NCBI GenBank assembly: GCA_001612575.1
Contig: LJRV01000308.1
Span: 36,753 to 100,752, forward strand
Direction of reading: 5' to 3'
Origin: Streptobacillus notomytis
GTDB taxonomy: Bacteria; Fusobacteriota; Fusobacteriia; Fusobacteriales; Leptotrichiaceae
Length of the DNA: 64,000 nt
Part shown: one piece after another, positions 1 to 9,319 of the stretch
Position numbering within the stretch: the stretch's first letter is position 1
Layout: every line of letters begins with the position of its first letter
The notes under the pieces: model-generated
Databases searched by the model: none
Told to the model about the DNA's origin: nothing
The model's input: only the letters and a program-made list of their open reading frames with translations
Program-made: the position numbers and the translations under genes

Positions 1-792
1 AATAACAGTATTTTTTTTATCTTTTATTTCTTCTGTTTTGTAACTTCTCTTTAATCTTAATACTACATTAGCAAAAACATCATACCAATGAGTTGTTTCT
101 TCTGCTGGACCTGAAATTATTAATGGTGTTCTAGCTTCATCTATCAAGATAGAATCAATTTCATCAACTATAGCATAATTATGTTCTCTTTGAACTTTTT
201 CACTTGGATCATGAACCATATTATCTCTTAAATAATCAAATCCAAATTCATTATTTGTTCCATAAGTTATATCACAATTATATTGTTCTCTTCTAGTTTC
301 ATTATCCAAATTAGCTATTATTACTCCTGAAGTTAAACCTAAGAAATCATAAATATGTGCCATAGTATCTCTATCTCTTTTAGCTAGATAGTCATTTACT
401 GTAACTACATGCACACCTTTTCCAGTTAAAGCATTTAAATATATTGCTAAAGTTGACATCAAGGTTTTTCCTTCACCTGTTTTCATTTCTGCAATTTTAC
501 CACTATGTATTATCATTGATCCTATTAACTGAACATCATATATTCTCATACCTGTTAATCTTTTAGCAGCTTCTCTAACTACAGCGAAAGCTTCAACTAA
601 TAAATCATCTAACGTTTCTCCTTGTTTTAATCTATTTTTAAACTCTTGCGTTTTAGCTGCCAAATCTTCATTACTTAATGCTTCCATAGTCGGTTCTAAT
701 GCATTAATTTTTTCTACTTGTTTTTTCATTTTTTTTATAATTTTTTCATCAGATGAACCAAATATCTTATTAATTATATCTATTATTTTCAT
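1..792 (-). CDS. secA: Preprotein translocase ATPase SecA, N-terminal part (runs off window)
   Basis: SecA is the ATPase motor that drives unfolded preproteins through the SecYEG channel. Only the first 264 codons are in the window; the rest lies beyond base 1. Translation shows the nucleotide-binding fold I signature: a MKTGEGKTL Walker A loop, the [15 protein letters not shown] block and the [20 protein letters not shown] block (DEAD-box Walker B), all diagnostic of SecA. The ATG at 790-792 follows AAGGAG at the right spacing. It is the last gene of the prfA-to-secA run, 42 bp after a small membrane-protein gene. Identity is essentially certain. Confidence 0.97.
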   Translation of the reverse strand, partial: MKIIDIINKIFGSSDEKIIKKMKKQVEKINALEPTMEALSNEDLAAKTQEFKNRLKQGETLDDLLVEAFAVVREAAKRLTGMRIYDVQLIGSMIIHSGKIAEMKTGEGKTLMSTLAIYLNALTGKGVHVVTVNDYLAKRDRDTMAHIYDFLGLTSGVIIANLDNETRREQYNCDITYGTNNEFGFDYLRDNMVHDPSEKVQREHNYAIVDEIDSILIDEARTPLIISGPAEETTHWYDVFANVVLRLKRSYKTEEIKDKKNTVI

Positions 793-834
793 TTTTTCTC
801 CTTTTAATATTATATATTTTAAAAAAGGAAATTT

Positions 835-1128
835 TTATTCTATATATTTTAAATTATTTCTACCATAGATTTTATTGTATGTAAAAAAAATATTCCAAAA
901 AGATATTATATTATTTTTTCTTATAATCCTTGTATTTTTAAGAAAAAATTTTTCTATATTATTTTCTATATTTATATTTTCATTTTCTTTTTTTTCTATT
1001 TTTAAAAAGCTTGTTATCATTCTATCAATATGAATAGTATTACTCGAATTATTAAGTGTTTTATTATTCATAATTACAAATAAAAGTGAAAGCATAAAAA
1101 TAGAAATTAACCTATTTTTTTGTTGCAT
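835..1128 (-). CDS. Small single-pass membrane protein, unknown function
   Basis: A 97-residue basic protein with one hydrophobic N-terminal helix (about residues 8-21), which acts as a signal anchor or signal peptide, followed by a polar Asn/Lys/Ile-rich segment. I recognise no family. It is probably a real gene: its ATG sits one base after the pgeF stop and the GGAG needed to start it lies in the last pgeF codons, so translation looks coupled. It lies between pgeF and secA on the same strand. It could be a divisome or export accessory protein, but nothing in the sequence shows that. Confidence 0.55.
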   Translation of the reverse strand: MQQKNRLISIFMLSLLFVIMNNKTLNNSSNTIHIDRMITSFLKIEKKENENINIENNIEKFFLKNTRIIRKNNIISFWNIFFTYNKIYGRNNLKYIE

Positions 1129-1129
1129 T

Positions 1130-1879
1130 TTACTCCTTTATTGATATTATAGCAGCAGATCTACCAATACTATCCTTATCTAATCTATGAGAAAATGTAT
1201 TAGCAATTTTCACACCTCTATTATCTATAACTATATTAGATTCTAATATCCCATAATCTAGTGCCAATAATTTATTTAATAATGTATTATCATAAAATAT
1301 TTTACCATTAATTTCTTTAAAACACTTTTGAAAATGATTTGGAAATACATTTTTAAAATTTTCTAAAAACTCAGTTCCAACCTCATAATCATCAATATGT
1401 ATACCTATACCAAGAGCTATTAATAAATCTTCTTTTTTACTATTATATGTACTAATCATTTTATCAATTAATTTATGTATTACAAATTTTGTAGTTCCTG
1501 CCCAACCAGAATGTGCTAAACCGTATGCTAAATTTTTTTTATCTAAAATATAAATAGGTAAACAATCTGCATAAAAAGTAAATATAGCTATATCTTTTCT
1601 CATTGTAACAAAACCATCAACATTTTCAATATTTATTAATGCTTCAATATCAGCATCATTAGTTATATCAATAATATTATTTGTATGTTTTTGTAATGCA
1701 AAAACAATTTTTTTATCACTAATTCCCAATATAGAAAGTGCATTTTCCCTATTATTCTTTGGATTATCATTATTTATATAATCTGCCATATTCCCCAATT
1801 CTTTCTTGGTAAAAGCAGCTATGCAATTATATTTTAAAAATTCATCTATGATATAAAGATTTTTTTCTTCTTTAAACAT
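1130..1879 (-). CDS. pgeF: Peptidoglycan editing factor / purine nucleoside phosphorylase, YfiH (laccase-domain) family
   Basis: Member of the DUF152/YfiH family. These are cytoplasmic zinc-containing enzymes reported to act on purine nucleosides and, in E. coli, to prevent mis-incorporation of L-Ser into peptidoglycan precursors. The family's metal-site motifs are visible: the QKHTNNI histidine, the ADCLPI cysteine and the AHSGWAGT histidine. At 249 residues it is the normal length. Its start overlaps the ispA stop by one base (TAATG), so the two are translationally coupled. Physiological substrate not inferable here. Confidence 0.9.
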   Translation of the reverse strand: MFKEEKNLYIIDEFLKYNCIAAFTKKELGNMADYINNDNPKNNRENALSILGISDKKIVFALQKHTNNIIDITNDADIEALINIENVDGFVTMRKDIAIFTFYADCLPIYILDKKNLAYGLAHSGWAGTTKFVIHKLIDKMISTYNSKKEDLLIALGIGIHIDDYEVGTEFLENFKNVFPNHFQKCFKEINGKIFYDNTLLNKLLALDYGILESNIVIDNRGVKIANTFSHRLDKDSIGRSAAIISIKE

Positions 1880-2727
1880 TAATACTCCCTGTTTAATAAA
1901 TAATGTGCAAAATCTACTAATTTTTGATTATCTTTTACTATTTCTATTGCATCATTTGTAAATTTTTCTTTTAACATTTTAGATTTTTCTAAACCTAATG
2001 TTTTAGGAAAGGTTGATTTATTATTCTTATCATCAGTATTTTCTTTACCAATTTTTTCAAAACTAGATTCTGCTTCTAAAATATCATCTTGTATTTGATA
2101 AGCTAATCCAAGATATAATATATATTTTCTAAGTGCATTTCTAGCTTCTATGTTTATAGATAAACTAATAGAAGCAATTTCAACCGTAGCCATTAAAAGC
2201 ATTGCTGTCTTATTCAAGTTTATTTCCATTAAATCATTAAAATCCATATTATTTTTATTTTCATTTAATAAATCTAAATACTGACCTAATATCATACCTT
2301 TATGTCCTGAATAATATGAAAGTGCAACTATACTATATTTATTAGAATATTCTGATTCTGCAAGCACAGAAAAAGCTAATGTTAATAATGCATCTCCTAC
2401 AAGAACAGCATTAGACTCACCATATTTTTTATGTACAGTCAAATTCCCTCTTCTATAAGCATCATTATCCATACAAGGTAAATCATCATGTATTAAAGAA
2501 TAGGCATGTATTAATTCTATAGCAACTGCTTCATTTTCTATATATTTTTTATCCTTTTTATATATATCGGCAAGTAAGTACATAATTGCTGGTCTTATTC
2601 TTTTACCACCTAAAAGAACTGCATATTCCAACATTTCATCAATTTCTTTTATTGATTTATGTTTTTTTAAAACCTTTTTTATGCTTTCATCTACATCCTT
2701 CTTTATATTTTTTAAATATTTCTCCAT
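1879..2727 (-). CDS. ispA: Polyprenyl (farnesyl/geranylgeranyl) diphosphate synthase
   Basis: Trans-isoprenyl diphosphate synthase, which condenses IPP with allylic diphosphates to make farnesyl (or geranylgeranyl) diphosphate for undecaprenyl phosphate and quinone or tRNA isoprenoids. The sequence shows GGKRIRP for diphosphate binding, the first Asp-rich motif LIHDDLPCMDND, and the second Asp-rich motif YQIQDDILE. 282 residues is typical. It lies four bases after xseB, the common bacterial xseB-ispA arrangement. uppS, which uses the product, is at 34.4-35.1 kb. Confidence 0.95.
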   Translation of the reverse strand: MEKYLKNIKKDVDESIKKVLKKHKSIKEIDEMLEYAVLLGGKRIRPAIMYLLADIYKKDKKYIENEAVAIELIHAYSLIHDDLPCMDNDAYRRGNLTVHKKYGESNAVLVGDALLTLAFSVLAESEYSNKYSIVALSYYSGHKGMILGQYLDLLNENKNNMDFNDLMEINLNKTAMLLMATVEIASISLSINIEARNALRKYILYLGLAYQIQDDILEAESSFEKIGKENTDDKNNKSTFPKTLGLEKSKMLKEKFTNDAIEIVKDNQKLVDFAHYLLNREY

Positions 2728-2730
2728 ATA

Positions 2731-2934
2731 TTATTCTTTCTCGAAATTTATTTTTATTACCTCTAATTTACCTTCAACTTCTTTTAATTTTTTTTCAGCT
2801 TCTTTTATTAATTTAACAGCATTTTCATATTCTAATATAGAATCATCTAAAGATATATCAAAGCTTTCTAATTTAACTATACTTTTTTTAATTTCTTCTA
2901 AAATAGTTTCAAAATTTTTATTTTCCATATTCAC
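2731..2934 (-). CDS. xseB: Exodeoxyribonuclease VII small subunit
   Basis: Short all-helical subunit (67 residues) of exonuclease VII, the single-strand-specific nuclease. The conserved pattern is present: NFETILEEIKKSIVKLES, then a stretch of LDDSILEYENAVKLIKEAE type and the final KLKEVEGKLEVI heptads. It lies directly upstream of ispA, a classical neighbourhood that supports the call. The large subunit gene xseA is not in the window. Confidence 0.92.
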   Translation of the reverse strand: MNMENKNFETILEEIKKSIVKLESFDISLDDSILEYENAVKLIKEAEKKLKEVEGKLEVIKINFEKE

Positions 2935-2936
2935 TC

Positions 2937-3488
2937 CTATTTTTTCTTGTAAAATGTCACTACTTTTTTATTATACTCTCTTTCATCAAATTTAACAAAA
3001 TCTCCAATTTCATTTTCTAATTTTTCATATTTACCGTGCTCACAAATTATTATACCATCTTCATTTAATATATTATGGTTAGAAATTTTTTTTAATGTTT
3101 TCTCTGTTAAATTTTCTTTATATGGTGGATCCATAAAAATTATATCAAATTTTTCATTTTTATTTTCTAATATTTCTATAGCCCGTAAAGCATCATTTTT
3201 ATATGCTCTACATTTTTTTTCAAGGTTTAAATTATTGACATTTTCAATAATTACTCTTAAAGCCTCTCTATCCATTTCAATCATTACAGCTCTACTAGCT
3301 CCTCGACTCATAGCCTCAAAAGACATATTCCCAGTACCAGAATATAAGTCTAAGAAAATTGCATCTTCAACCTTAGTTGAAATAATACTATAAATCGCTT
3401 CTTTTACTCTTTCAAGAGTAGGTCTAGTCTCTTTACCTATTCTACTTAAAATAACTCTATTTTTTAAATATCCTGATGTAATTCTCAT
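2937..3488 (-). CDS. rsmD: 16S rRNA (guanine(966)-N2)-methyltransferase
   Basis: RsmD methylates G966 of 16S rRNA using SAM. The family-typical N-terminus MRITSGYLKNR, a run matching RPTLERVKEAIYSII, the SAM-binding LDLYSGTGNMSFEA loop and the catalytic MDPPY motif are all seen. 183 residues is the normal size. Its start overlaps the queA end by four bases and it ends two bases before xseB, so it is part of the same transcript. Confidence 0.95.
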   Translation of the reverse strand: MRITSGYLKNRVILSRIGKETRPTLERVKEAIYSIISTKVEDAIFLDLYSGTGNMSFEAMSRGASRAVMIEMDREALRVIIENVNNLNLEKKCRAYKNDALRAIEILENKNEKFDIIFMDPPYKENLTEKTLKKISNHNILNEDGIIICEHGKYEKLENEIGDFVKFDEREYNKKVVTFYKKK

Positions 3489-4513
3489 AATTCTCCTTGT
3501 ATAAACATTGCATCACCAAAACTAAAAAATCTATAATTATTTTCTATTGCATGTTTATATGCATTCATAATATAATCTTTACTAGCAAAAGATGAAATTA
3601 ACATTATTAAAGTTGATTTAGGTAAATGAAAATTAGTAATTAGTGCATCAACTATTTTAAACTTATATTCACCATATATAAATATACTTGTTTCAGATTT
3701 TTGTGCAATTAAATTATTATTTTCATCAAGTGATGATTCAAGTGTTCTAATAGATGTTGTACCAACTGCTATTATTCTTTTTCCTTCTTTTTTACCTTTA
3801 TTTATTATCTTTGCAGTTTTTTCAGGAATAATATATTCTTCACTATGCATTATATGATCTTCAACATTTTCTACTTGAACTGGTCTAAAAGTTCCAAGAC
3901 CAACAGTTAAAAAAACTTCTAATATTGTTATACCCTTTTTTTCAATTTTTTCAAGTAATTCAGTAGTAAAATGTAATCCTGCAGTAGGTGCTGCAACAGA
4001 TTCTCCTGATTTAGCATAAACTGTTTGATATCTACTTTTATCTTCTAATTTTTCAGTAATATATGGTGGTAATGGCATTTCAGCGAACTCATCAAGTATT
4101 TCTTCAAATACACCCTCAAATTCAAATTCCATTATCCTATTTCCATCTTCTTTAATTTCTAGTAATGTTGCTGATAATTTATCTGAAAATATTAATTTAT
4201 CATTCATTTTTAATTTTTTGGCAGGTTTTAGTAAAACTTCCCATTTTTTTAAATCAATTCTTTTTAATAAAAAACATTCTAATATTACCCCATTTTCTTT
4301 CTTACCAAATAATCTAGCTGGAATAACTTTAGTTCTATTAATTACTAAAATATCATTAGGGGTAAGATAATCAATAATATCATAGAATTTTTTATCTTCT
4401 ATAGTTCCATTATTTTTATTTAAAACTAATAATTTTGAATGATCTCTTGGATCTATTGCATGCTGTGCTATAGATTCTAAAGGTAAATCAAAATCATAAT
4501 CTTCAACTCTCAT
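3485..4513 (-). CDS. queA: S-adenosylmethionine:tRNA ribosyltransferase-isomerase
   Basis: QueA transfers and isomerises the ribosyl moiety of SAM onto preQ1-modified tRNA to make epoxyqueuosine. Family blocks are clear: an N-terminal DYDFDLPLESIAQHA, the AAPTAGLHFT motif, LTVGLGTFRPV, and the C-terminal NFHLPKSTLIMLISSFA block. 342 residues is full length. The ATG overlaps the prmC stop (TAATG). No other queuosine gene (tgt, queG/H) is in the window. Confidence 0.96.
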   Translation of the reverse strand: MRVEDYDFDLPLESIAQHAIDPRDHSKLLVLNKNNGTIEDKKFYDIIDYLTPNDILVINRTKVIPARLFGKKENGVILECFLLKRIDLKKWEVLLKPAKKLKMNDKLIFSDKLSATLLEIKEDGNRIMEFEFEGVFEEILDEFAEMPLPPYITEKLEDKSRYQTVYAKSGESVAAPTAGLHFTTELLEKIEKKGITILEVFLTVGLGTFRPVQVENVEDHIMHSEEYIIPEKTAKIINKGKKEGKRIIAVGTTSIRTLESSLDENNNLIAQKSETSIFIYGEYKFKIVDALITNFHLPKSTLIMLISSFASKDYIMNAYKHAIENNYRFFSFGDAMFIQGEL

Positions 4514-5592
4514 TAATTTCCTTTCTTTTTACCAAAAACATATCTTTCATTTCCAGTTAAATCTTTACCAATTAATACTTCAATATATCCAAATTTTTCC
4601 ATAATTTCTTTTACTTTACTTCCTTGAGAATAACCTATTTCAAAAAGTAAATATCCATTATCTTTTAAATAATTTTGTGCATTTTTTGATATTTCAAAAT
4701 AGAAATATAGTCCTCCATCATCTGCAAATAAAGCATTTTGTGGTTCATGTAATAAAACATTTTCTGACATAATTCCTATTTCATCACGAGATATATAAGG
4801 AGGGTTAGAAACAATTAAATCAAATTCCTTATACGTAACATTTGAAAATAGATCAGAATGTAAAATTTTCACATTTTCTACATTTAATATTTCTAAATTT
4901 TTTTTAGCTACTTTTAAAGCATTTTTTGATATATCAACAGCTAAAACTTTACTACTTCTATTTTCAAGCCCTATTACTAAAGCTATAGCTCCACTTCCTG
5001 TTCCTATATCTAAAACTTTAGGCTCATCTATTTTATTTATTAATTCTAAAGATTTTTCTACTATAACTTCTGTATCTATTCTAGGTATTAAAACATTTTT
5101 ATCTACATAAAATGAATAACCATAGAAAATTTGTTCATTAAATATATATTGTATAGGTATTTTTTTCTCAACTATTTTTTTTAATATATCTCTTAGCTTA
5201 TTTTTTTGGTCTTCATTAATACTGGTATTGTATTTAGTAAATAATAAACTCATATCAATATTTAATAAATTAGAAAAAATAATGTTTGTAATGATATTAC
5301 TTTCATTTATACCTTTTTTATCCAAATAAACTTTAGTTTTTTCATAATAATCTCTAATAGTTTCAAGTACTATTTCTTCTTTTTTATTAGAATCATAATT
5401 TAATAGTTTATCCTTTATCCTTTTTTTTTCATCCTCTGAAATTATTCTTTCAAAATTTGAATAAAGAGAAATTCTATCAAGTAATAAAATTTCAGATAGT
5501 ATCTTTTCTGCAACAAATCTAGGTTTAAAGACACCTTTATTTTCTAAGTATTTAACTGATTTATTCAGTAATGTTAATAAAGTGTCTTTCAT
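4513..5592 (-). CDS. prmC: Peptide chain release factor N5-glutamine methyltransferase, with duplicated N-terminal domain
   Basis: PrmC (HemK) methylates the glutamine of the GGQ motif in release factors; its substrate prfA is immediately upstream. The C-terminal catalytic domain shows VLDIGTGSGAIAL and the active-site NPPYIS. At about 359 residues it is some 70-80 longer than usual because the helical substrate-recognition domain occurs twice: residues about 3-65 and about 75-143 align to each other (KYLENKG/VYLDKKG, then ISEDEKKRIKDKL/INEDQKNKLRDIL). I use ATG 5590-5592, preceded by AGGTG; a GTG at 5604 would overlap prfA. Confidence 0.95.
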   Translation of the reverse strand: MKDTLLTLLNKSVKYLENKGVFKPRFVAEKILSEILLLDRISLYSNFERIISEDEKKRIKDKLLNYDSNKKEEIVLETIRDYYEKTKVYLDKKGINESNIITNIIFSNLLNIDMSLLFTKYNTSINEDQKNKLRDILKKIVEKKIPIQYIFNEQIFYGYSFYVDKNVLIPRIDTEVIVEKSLELINKIDEPKVLDIGTGSGAIALVIGLENRSSKVLAVDISKNALKVAKKNLEILNVENVKILHSDLFSNVTYKEFDLIVSNPPYISRDEIGIMSENVLLHEPQNALFADDGGLYFYFEISKNAQNYLKDNGYLLFEIGYSQGSKVKEIMEKFGYIEVLIGKDLTGNERYVFGKKKGN

Positions 5593-5593
5593 A

Positions 5594-6673
5594 TTAATTT
5601 TCACCTGAATTTTTTAACAACTCTGCTTGATTAAATGCTATTAAAGCATCAATAATTTCATCTAAAGAACCATCAAGTATAGCATCTAATCTATGTAAAG
5701 TTAATTTAATTCTATGATCAGTAACTCTTCCTTGAGGATAATTATATGTTCTAATTTTTTCAGATCTATCTCCTGTACCAACTTGACTTCTTCTTTCAGC
5801 TTCTACAGAACTTCTTTGTTTTTCAACCTCAATTTCATATAATTTAGAAGCTAATACTTTCATGGCTGCTTCCTTATTTTTAATTTGAGATCTTCCATCT
5901 TGTGATGTTACAACTATACCTGTAGGCTTATGTGTAATTCTAACTGCTGAATCAGTTGTATTTACGTGCTGTCCACCTGCACCACTAGATCTATATGTAT
6001 CTATTTGTAAATCAGATGGATTTATAGCTACTTGCTCTACATCATCTATTTCAGGTAATACTGCAACAGTAATTGTAGATGTATGTATTCTTCCAGATGC
6101 TTCTGTATCAGGAACTCTTTGTACTCTATGTACTCCACTTTCAAATTTTAACCTTGAATAAGCACCTTTTCCAGATATTAAGAAGGTTATTTCTTTTAAT
6201 CCTCCAACACCTATTTCATTTTTATCTATTATTTCTGTTTTCCATCTATTTCTCTCAGCATATCTTGTAAACATACGGAATATGTCAGAAACAAATAAAG
6301 CAGCTTCATCTCCACCTGCTCCCGCTCTTAATTCAACTATTACATTTTTATCATCATTTGGATCCTTAGGTAAAAGTAATATTTTTAATTCTTCTTCTAA
6401 CCTAGGAATTTCTTCTTCTATTGAATCAATTTCTATATTTAACATTTCTAACATTTCTTCATCTTTTTCAATTTTTATTTCTTCTTTATATTGTTCCAAA
6501 GCCTCTTTTTTTGATTTATATGATAAATATTTTTCAACAATTTCTGACATTTGACTTAATGTTTTATTATATTCCATTAATTTTTTAGGATCTGATAATA
6601 CTTCTGGTGTCATAAGTAATCTATTTATTTCTTCGTATTTTTCAACAACTTCATCTAATTTTTGAAACATCAT
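5594..6673 (-). CDS. prfA: Peptide chain release factor 1
   Basis: RF1 reads UAA and UAG stop codons and triggers peptide hydrolysis. The GGQ motif ([10 protein letters not shown]) and the [13 protein letters not shown] segment holding the PxT recognition tripeptide identify RF1 rather than RF2. 359 residues is full length. ATG ATG tandem starts follow AAAGGGG; the second (6668-6670) has better spacing, so either may be used. This is the first gene of the operon, with a clear promoter at 6707-6735. prmC, which methylates it, follows directly. Confidence 0.97.
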   Translation of the reverse strand: MMFQKLDEVVEKYEEINRLLMTPEVLSDPKKLMEYNKTLSQMSEIVEKYLSYKSKKEALEQYKEEIKIEKDEEMLEMLNIEIDSIEEEIPRLEEELKILLLPKDPNDDKNVIVELRAGAGGDEAALFVSDIFRMFTRYAERNRWKTEIIDKNEIGVGGLKEITFLISGKGAYSRLKFESGVHRVQRVPDTEASGRIHTSTITVAVLPEIDDVEQVAINPSDLQIDTYRSSGAGGQHVNTTDSAVRITHKPTGIVVTSQDGRSQIKNKEAAMKVLASKLYEIEVEKQRSSVEAERRSQVGTGDRSEKIRTYNYPQGRVTDHRIKLTLHRLDAILDGSLDEIIDALIAFNQAELLKNSGEN

Positions 6674-6706
6674 TTTCCCCTTTCATTTTTTTATTTTTTA
6701 CTATTT

Positions 6707-6735
6707 ATTATAGCATAAATGTACTTTTTTATCAA
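6707..6735 (-). promoter_or_regulatory. Sigma-70-type promoter of the prfA-secA operon
   Basis: On the minus strand TTGATA (6730-6735) and TATAAT (6707-6712) are separated by exactly 17 bp, with a TGC extended -10. It lies 34 bp upstream of the prfA start and about 70 bp from the divergent promoter of the EIIA gene. Confidence 0.8.
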
Positions 6736-6806
6736 TCGATAAAAACTTTACATAATTAAAGAATATTTACTGCTAAAAATATAGTTAAAGTCTAGTTTTT
6801 CTTATA

Positions 6807-6834
6807 TTGACTTTTTATTTTATAGTGCTATAAT
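6807..6834 (+). promoter_or_regulatory. Promoter of the EIIA-peptidase operon
   Basis: TTGACT (6807-6812) and TATAAT (6829-6834) with a 16-bp spacer and a TGC extended -10. It precedes the EIIA ATG at 6859, which has a GGAGGTG ribosome binding site at 6847-6853. Confidence 0.8.
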
Positions 6835-6858
6835 AATAAAAAGAACGGAGGTGCTTAT

Positions 6859-7320
6859 ATGTTAATAAGTGAGATTATAAAAAAAGAGAATATCTGCATT
6901 GATTTAAAATCAAAAACAAAGAAAGAAATTTTAAAAGAATTAATATCTTTAGTTAAAACTGTAGAAATTTTAGATGAAGAAAAACTTTACAATGATTTAG
7001 TTGCCAGAGAAGATGCTGGTTCAACAGCTTTAGAACATGGATTAGCTATACCACATGTTAGAAGTAATAATATAACTCATTTTTCTATAGGTTTAGGAAT
7101 AAGTCAAGAAGGTGTTGATTTTGAATCTTTGGATAATGAAAAAACTAAACTTTTTCTATTTATAGCTACACCTGCAAAATACAATAATTTACATTTAGAA
7201 GCTTTAGCTAAAATAGCTAAAATTTTTTATAACAAAACTAATGTTAATGTAGTTTCTAACTGTAAATCTAAAGAAGGAATAATAAATTTAATTAACAAAT
7301 TAGAAGAGGTAAATATATAA
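6859..7320 (+). CDS. PTS EIIA domain protein (fructose/mannitol or nitrogen-PTS type)
   Basis: Stand-alone type-2 EIIA domain of the phosphotransferase system, 153 residues. The phospho-accepting histidine lies in EHGLAIPHVRS, and the REDAGSTALEHG segment before it is the family signature. No EIIB, EIIC, HPr or EI is nearby, so it may be regulatory (PtsN-like) or serve a transporter encoded elsewhere. Its stop overlaps the start of the S9 peptidase gene (TAATG), so the two are co-translated. It starts at ATG 6859 behind a strong GGAGGTG. Confidence 0.85.
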   Translation: MLISEIIKKENICIDLKSKTKKEILKELISLVKTVEILDEEKLYNDLVAREDAGSTALEHGLAIPHVRSNNITHFSIGLGISQEGVDFESLDNEKTKLFLFIATPAKYNNLHLEALAKIAKIFYNKTNVNVVSNCKSKEGIINLINKLEEVNI

Positions 7321-9287
7321 TGTCTAAATTAAATATAGATACAATGAACGATTTTAAATACATTTGGAATTTAAAATCAAATAAAGACAAAAGTATACTA
7401 ACATATATACTAACAAAACCAAATTTAGCAAAAAATAGATACGATAGTTGTATATACATGTTTGATGGTAAGGAACATAGAAAATTAACAAATGAAGGAA
7501 ATTATGAATTTTTAGATAATTCTAATATATACTTTTTTTCTAAAAGAACTGATGAGGATAAAGAAAATGAAAATGGTAGTGTAATATATAAATTAAATAT
7601 AGAAAAATCAGGTGAAGCTGAAAAATTTTTAGAATTTGATTTTTCTGTAAATAAAATATATAAAATACATGATGATTTATACATCTTATCTTCTGAATAC
7701 TCTTTAGATAATCCAGAATTTCACTCATTATCTAAGGAAGAAAAATCTAAGTACATCAAAGAAACAAAAGATAAAAGTTTTAGAAGAATTATAGATGAAA
7801 TTCCATTTTGGAATGATGGTTCTACATATATTTCTAAATCAAGAAACGCTATTTTTAAATATATACCTTCTGAAAATAAAGTTGAAAATATAACTTTACT
7901 TGATGGAACTAGCACAAATATTTTAGATATAGACAATAATAAAATACTTTTAATATCTGAATATTTTGATAAAAAAATGGAAAAATATAACTCTTTAGTT
8001 GAATATGATGTAAAAACTTCAGAAATAAAAACTATAGTTAATGACGGAAAATATAGTTTCTCAAATGCTAAATACAGTAAAAATAATATATATGCAATAG
8101 CAAGTTTAATGGAATTTTATGGTATAAACGAAAATAGTAAAATATTTAAAATAAATAGAGATAATTCAGAAATCGAACTTTACTTAGATGAAGATGTTAG
8201 TTACGGAAATGCCACTGGTACTGATGCTAGATTTGGGTATAATGAAAGCTTTAAAGTAGATTATGATACAGAAGAAATAACATATATATGTACTACTGAA
8301 TATAAAGCAGAGCTACATGGTGTAAAAGATGGAAAATCATACGTTATTTCTGATTCATTAGGTTCAGTTGATGGATATGCAATTTTAAAAAATGAACTAT
8401 ATCTATTAGGATTTAAAGATTTTAAATTATTAGAAATATACAAATCAAATGGATTAGAACAAGTTACTTCATATAACGATGACATTATGAAGGACAAATA
8501 TATAGCAGAGCCTAATATGTTTGAATTTGAATCTAATGGAGACATAATAAAAGGATTTGTTCTATTACCTGAAAATTTTGACAAAAACAAATCATATCCT
8601 GCAATATTAGATATTCATGGAGGTCCTAAAACTGTTTATTCTACTATTTATTACCATGAAATGCAAGTTTGGGTAAATAAAGGATATGTAGTAATGTTTA
8701 CAAATCCTCATGGTTCTAGTGGTAGAGGAGATAAATTTAGTGATATTAGAGGTAAATACGGAACTATAGATTATGAAGATTTAATGAAATTTGTTGATGA
8801 GACGTTAATTAAATACCCTAATATAGATAAAGAAAAATTAGCTGTAACTGGTGGTTCTTATGGTGGTTTCATGACTAACTGGATAATTACACATACAGAT
8901 AGATTTAAAGTTGCCGCTACTCAAAGATCTATATCTAACTGGATTTCTATGTATGGTATTAGTGATATAGGTTATTATTTCTCAGATGATCAAAATTACA
9001 CTACATTACCTAATGAAAAAGGATTTGAAAAAATTTGGAATCATTCTCCATTAAAATATATCGAAAATGCTAAAACTCCAACTTTAATAATACATTCTAA
9101 CGAAGATTATAGATGTCCTGTAGATCAAGGATACCAATTATTTACCGCTCTAAGAGATAGAAATGTAGATACTAAAATGGTATTATTCTACGGAGAATCC
9201 CATGGACTTTCAAGAGGTGGTAAACCAAAAGCTAGAATAGAAAGATTAGAAGAAATTACAAATTGGATAAATAAATATACAAAGTAA
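7320..9287 (+). CDS. S9 family serine peptidase (prolyl oligopeptidase / acylaminoacyl-peptidase type)
   Basis: A 655-residue cytoplasmic-looking protein with no signal peptide. The first roughly 390 residues are beta-propeller-like repeats and the last 260 are an alpha/beta hydrolase. The catalytic triad can be placed: Ser about 513 in GGSYGGFMTNW, Asp about 596 in SNEDYRCP, His about 628 in GESHGLS. The oxyanion segment is ILDIHGGP. These enzymes cleave short peptides or acylated peptides. It is translationally coupled to EIIA and ends at a bidirectional terminator. Confidence 0.9.
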   Translation: MSKLNIDTMNDFKYIWNLKSNKDKSILTYILTKPNLAKNRYDSCIYMFDGKEHRKLTNEGNYEFLDNSNIYFFSKRTDEDKENENGSVIYKLNIEKSGEAEKFLEFDFSVNKIYKIHDDLYILSSEYSLDNPEFHSLSKEEKSKYIKETKDKSFRRIIDEIPFWNDGSTYISKSRNAIFKYIPSENKVENITLLDGTSTNILDIDNNKILLISEYFDKKMEKYNSLVEYDVKTSEIKTIVNDGKYSFSNAKYSKNNIYAIASLMEFYGINENSKIFKINRDNSEIELYLDEDVSYGNATGTDARFGYNESFKVDYDTEEITYICTTEYKAELHGVKDGKSYVISDSLGSVDGYAILKNELYLLGFKDFKLLEIYKSNGLEQVTSYNDDIMKDKYIAEPNMFEFESNGDIIKGFVLLPENFDKNKSYPAILDIHGGPKTVYSTIYYHEMQVWVNKGYVVMFTNPHGSSGRGDKFSDIRGKYGTIDYEDLMKFVDETLIKYPNIDKEKLAVTGGSYGGFMTNWIITHTDRFKVAATQRSISNWISMYGISDIGYYFSDDQNYTTLPNEKGFEKIWNHSPLKYIENAKTPTLIIHSNEDYRCPVDQGYQLFTALRDRNVDTKMVLFYGESHGLSRGGKPKARIERLEEITNWINKYTK

Positions 9288-9290
9288 TTA

Positions 9291-9317
9291 AATAGGGGCT
9301 AAATTTTAGCCCCTATT
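9291..9317. terminator. Bidirectional intrinsic terminator between convergent genes
   Basis: A perfect inverted repeat, AATAGGGGCTAAA at 9291-9303 and its complement at 9305-9317, with T-rich sequence on both sides. It ends the S9 peptidase transcript and, from the other side, the amidase transcript. Confidence 0.85.
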
Positions 9318-9319
9318 TT

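Noticed and set aside
2586..2995. Plus-strand open frames opposite ispA and xseB
   Set aside because: They are antisense shadows rich in Phe/Leu/Ile from reading AT-rich coding DNA backwards, without ribosome binding sites.
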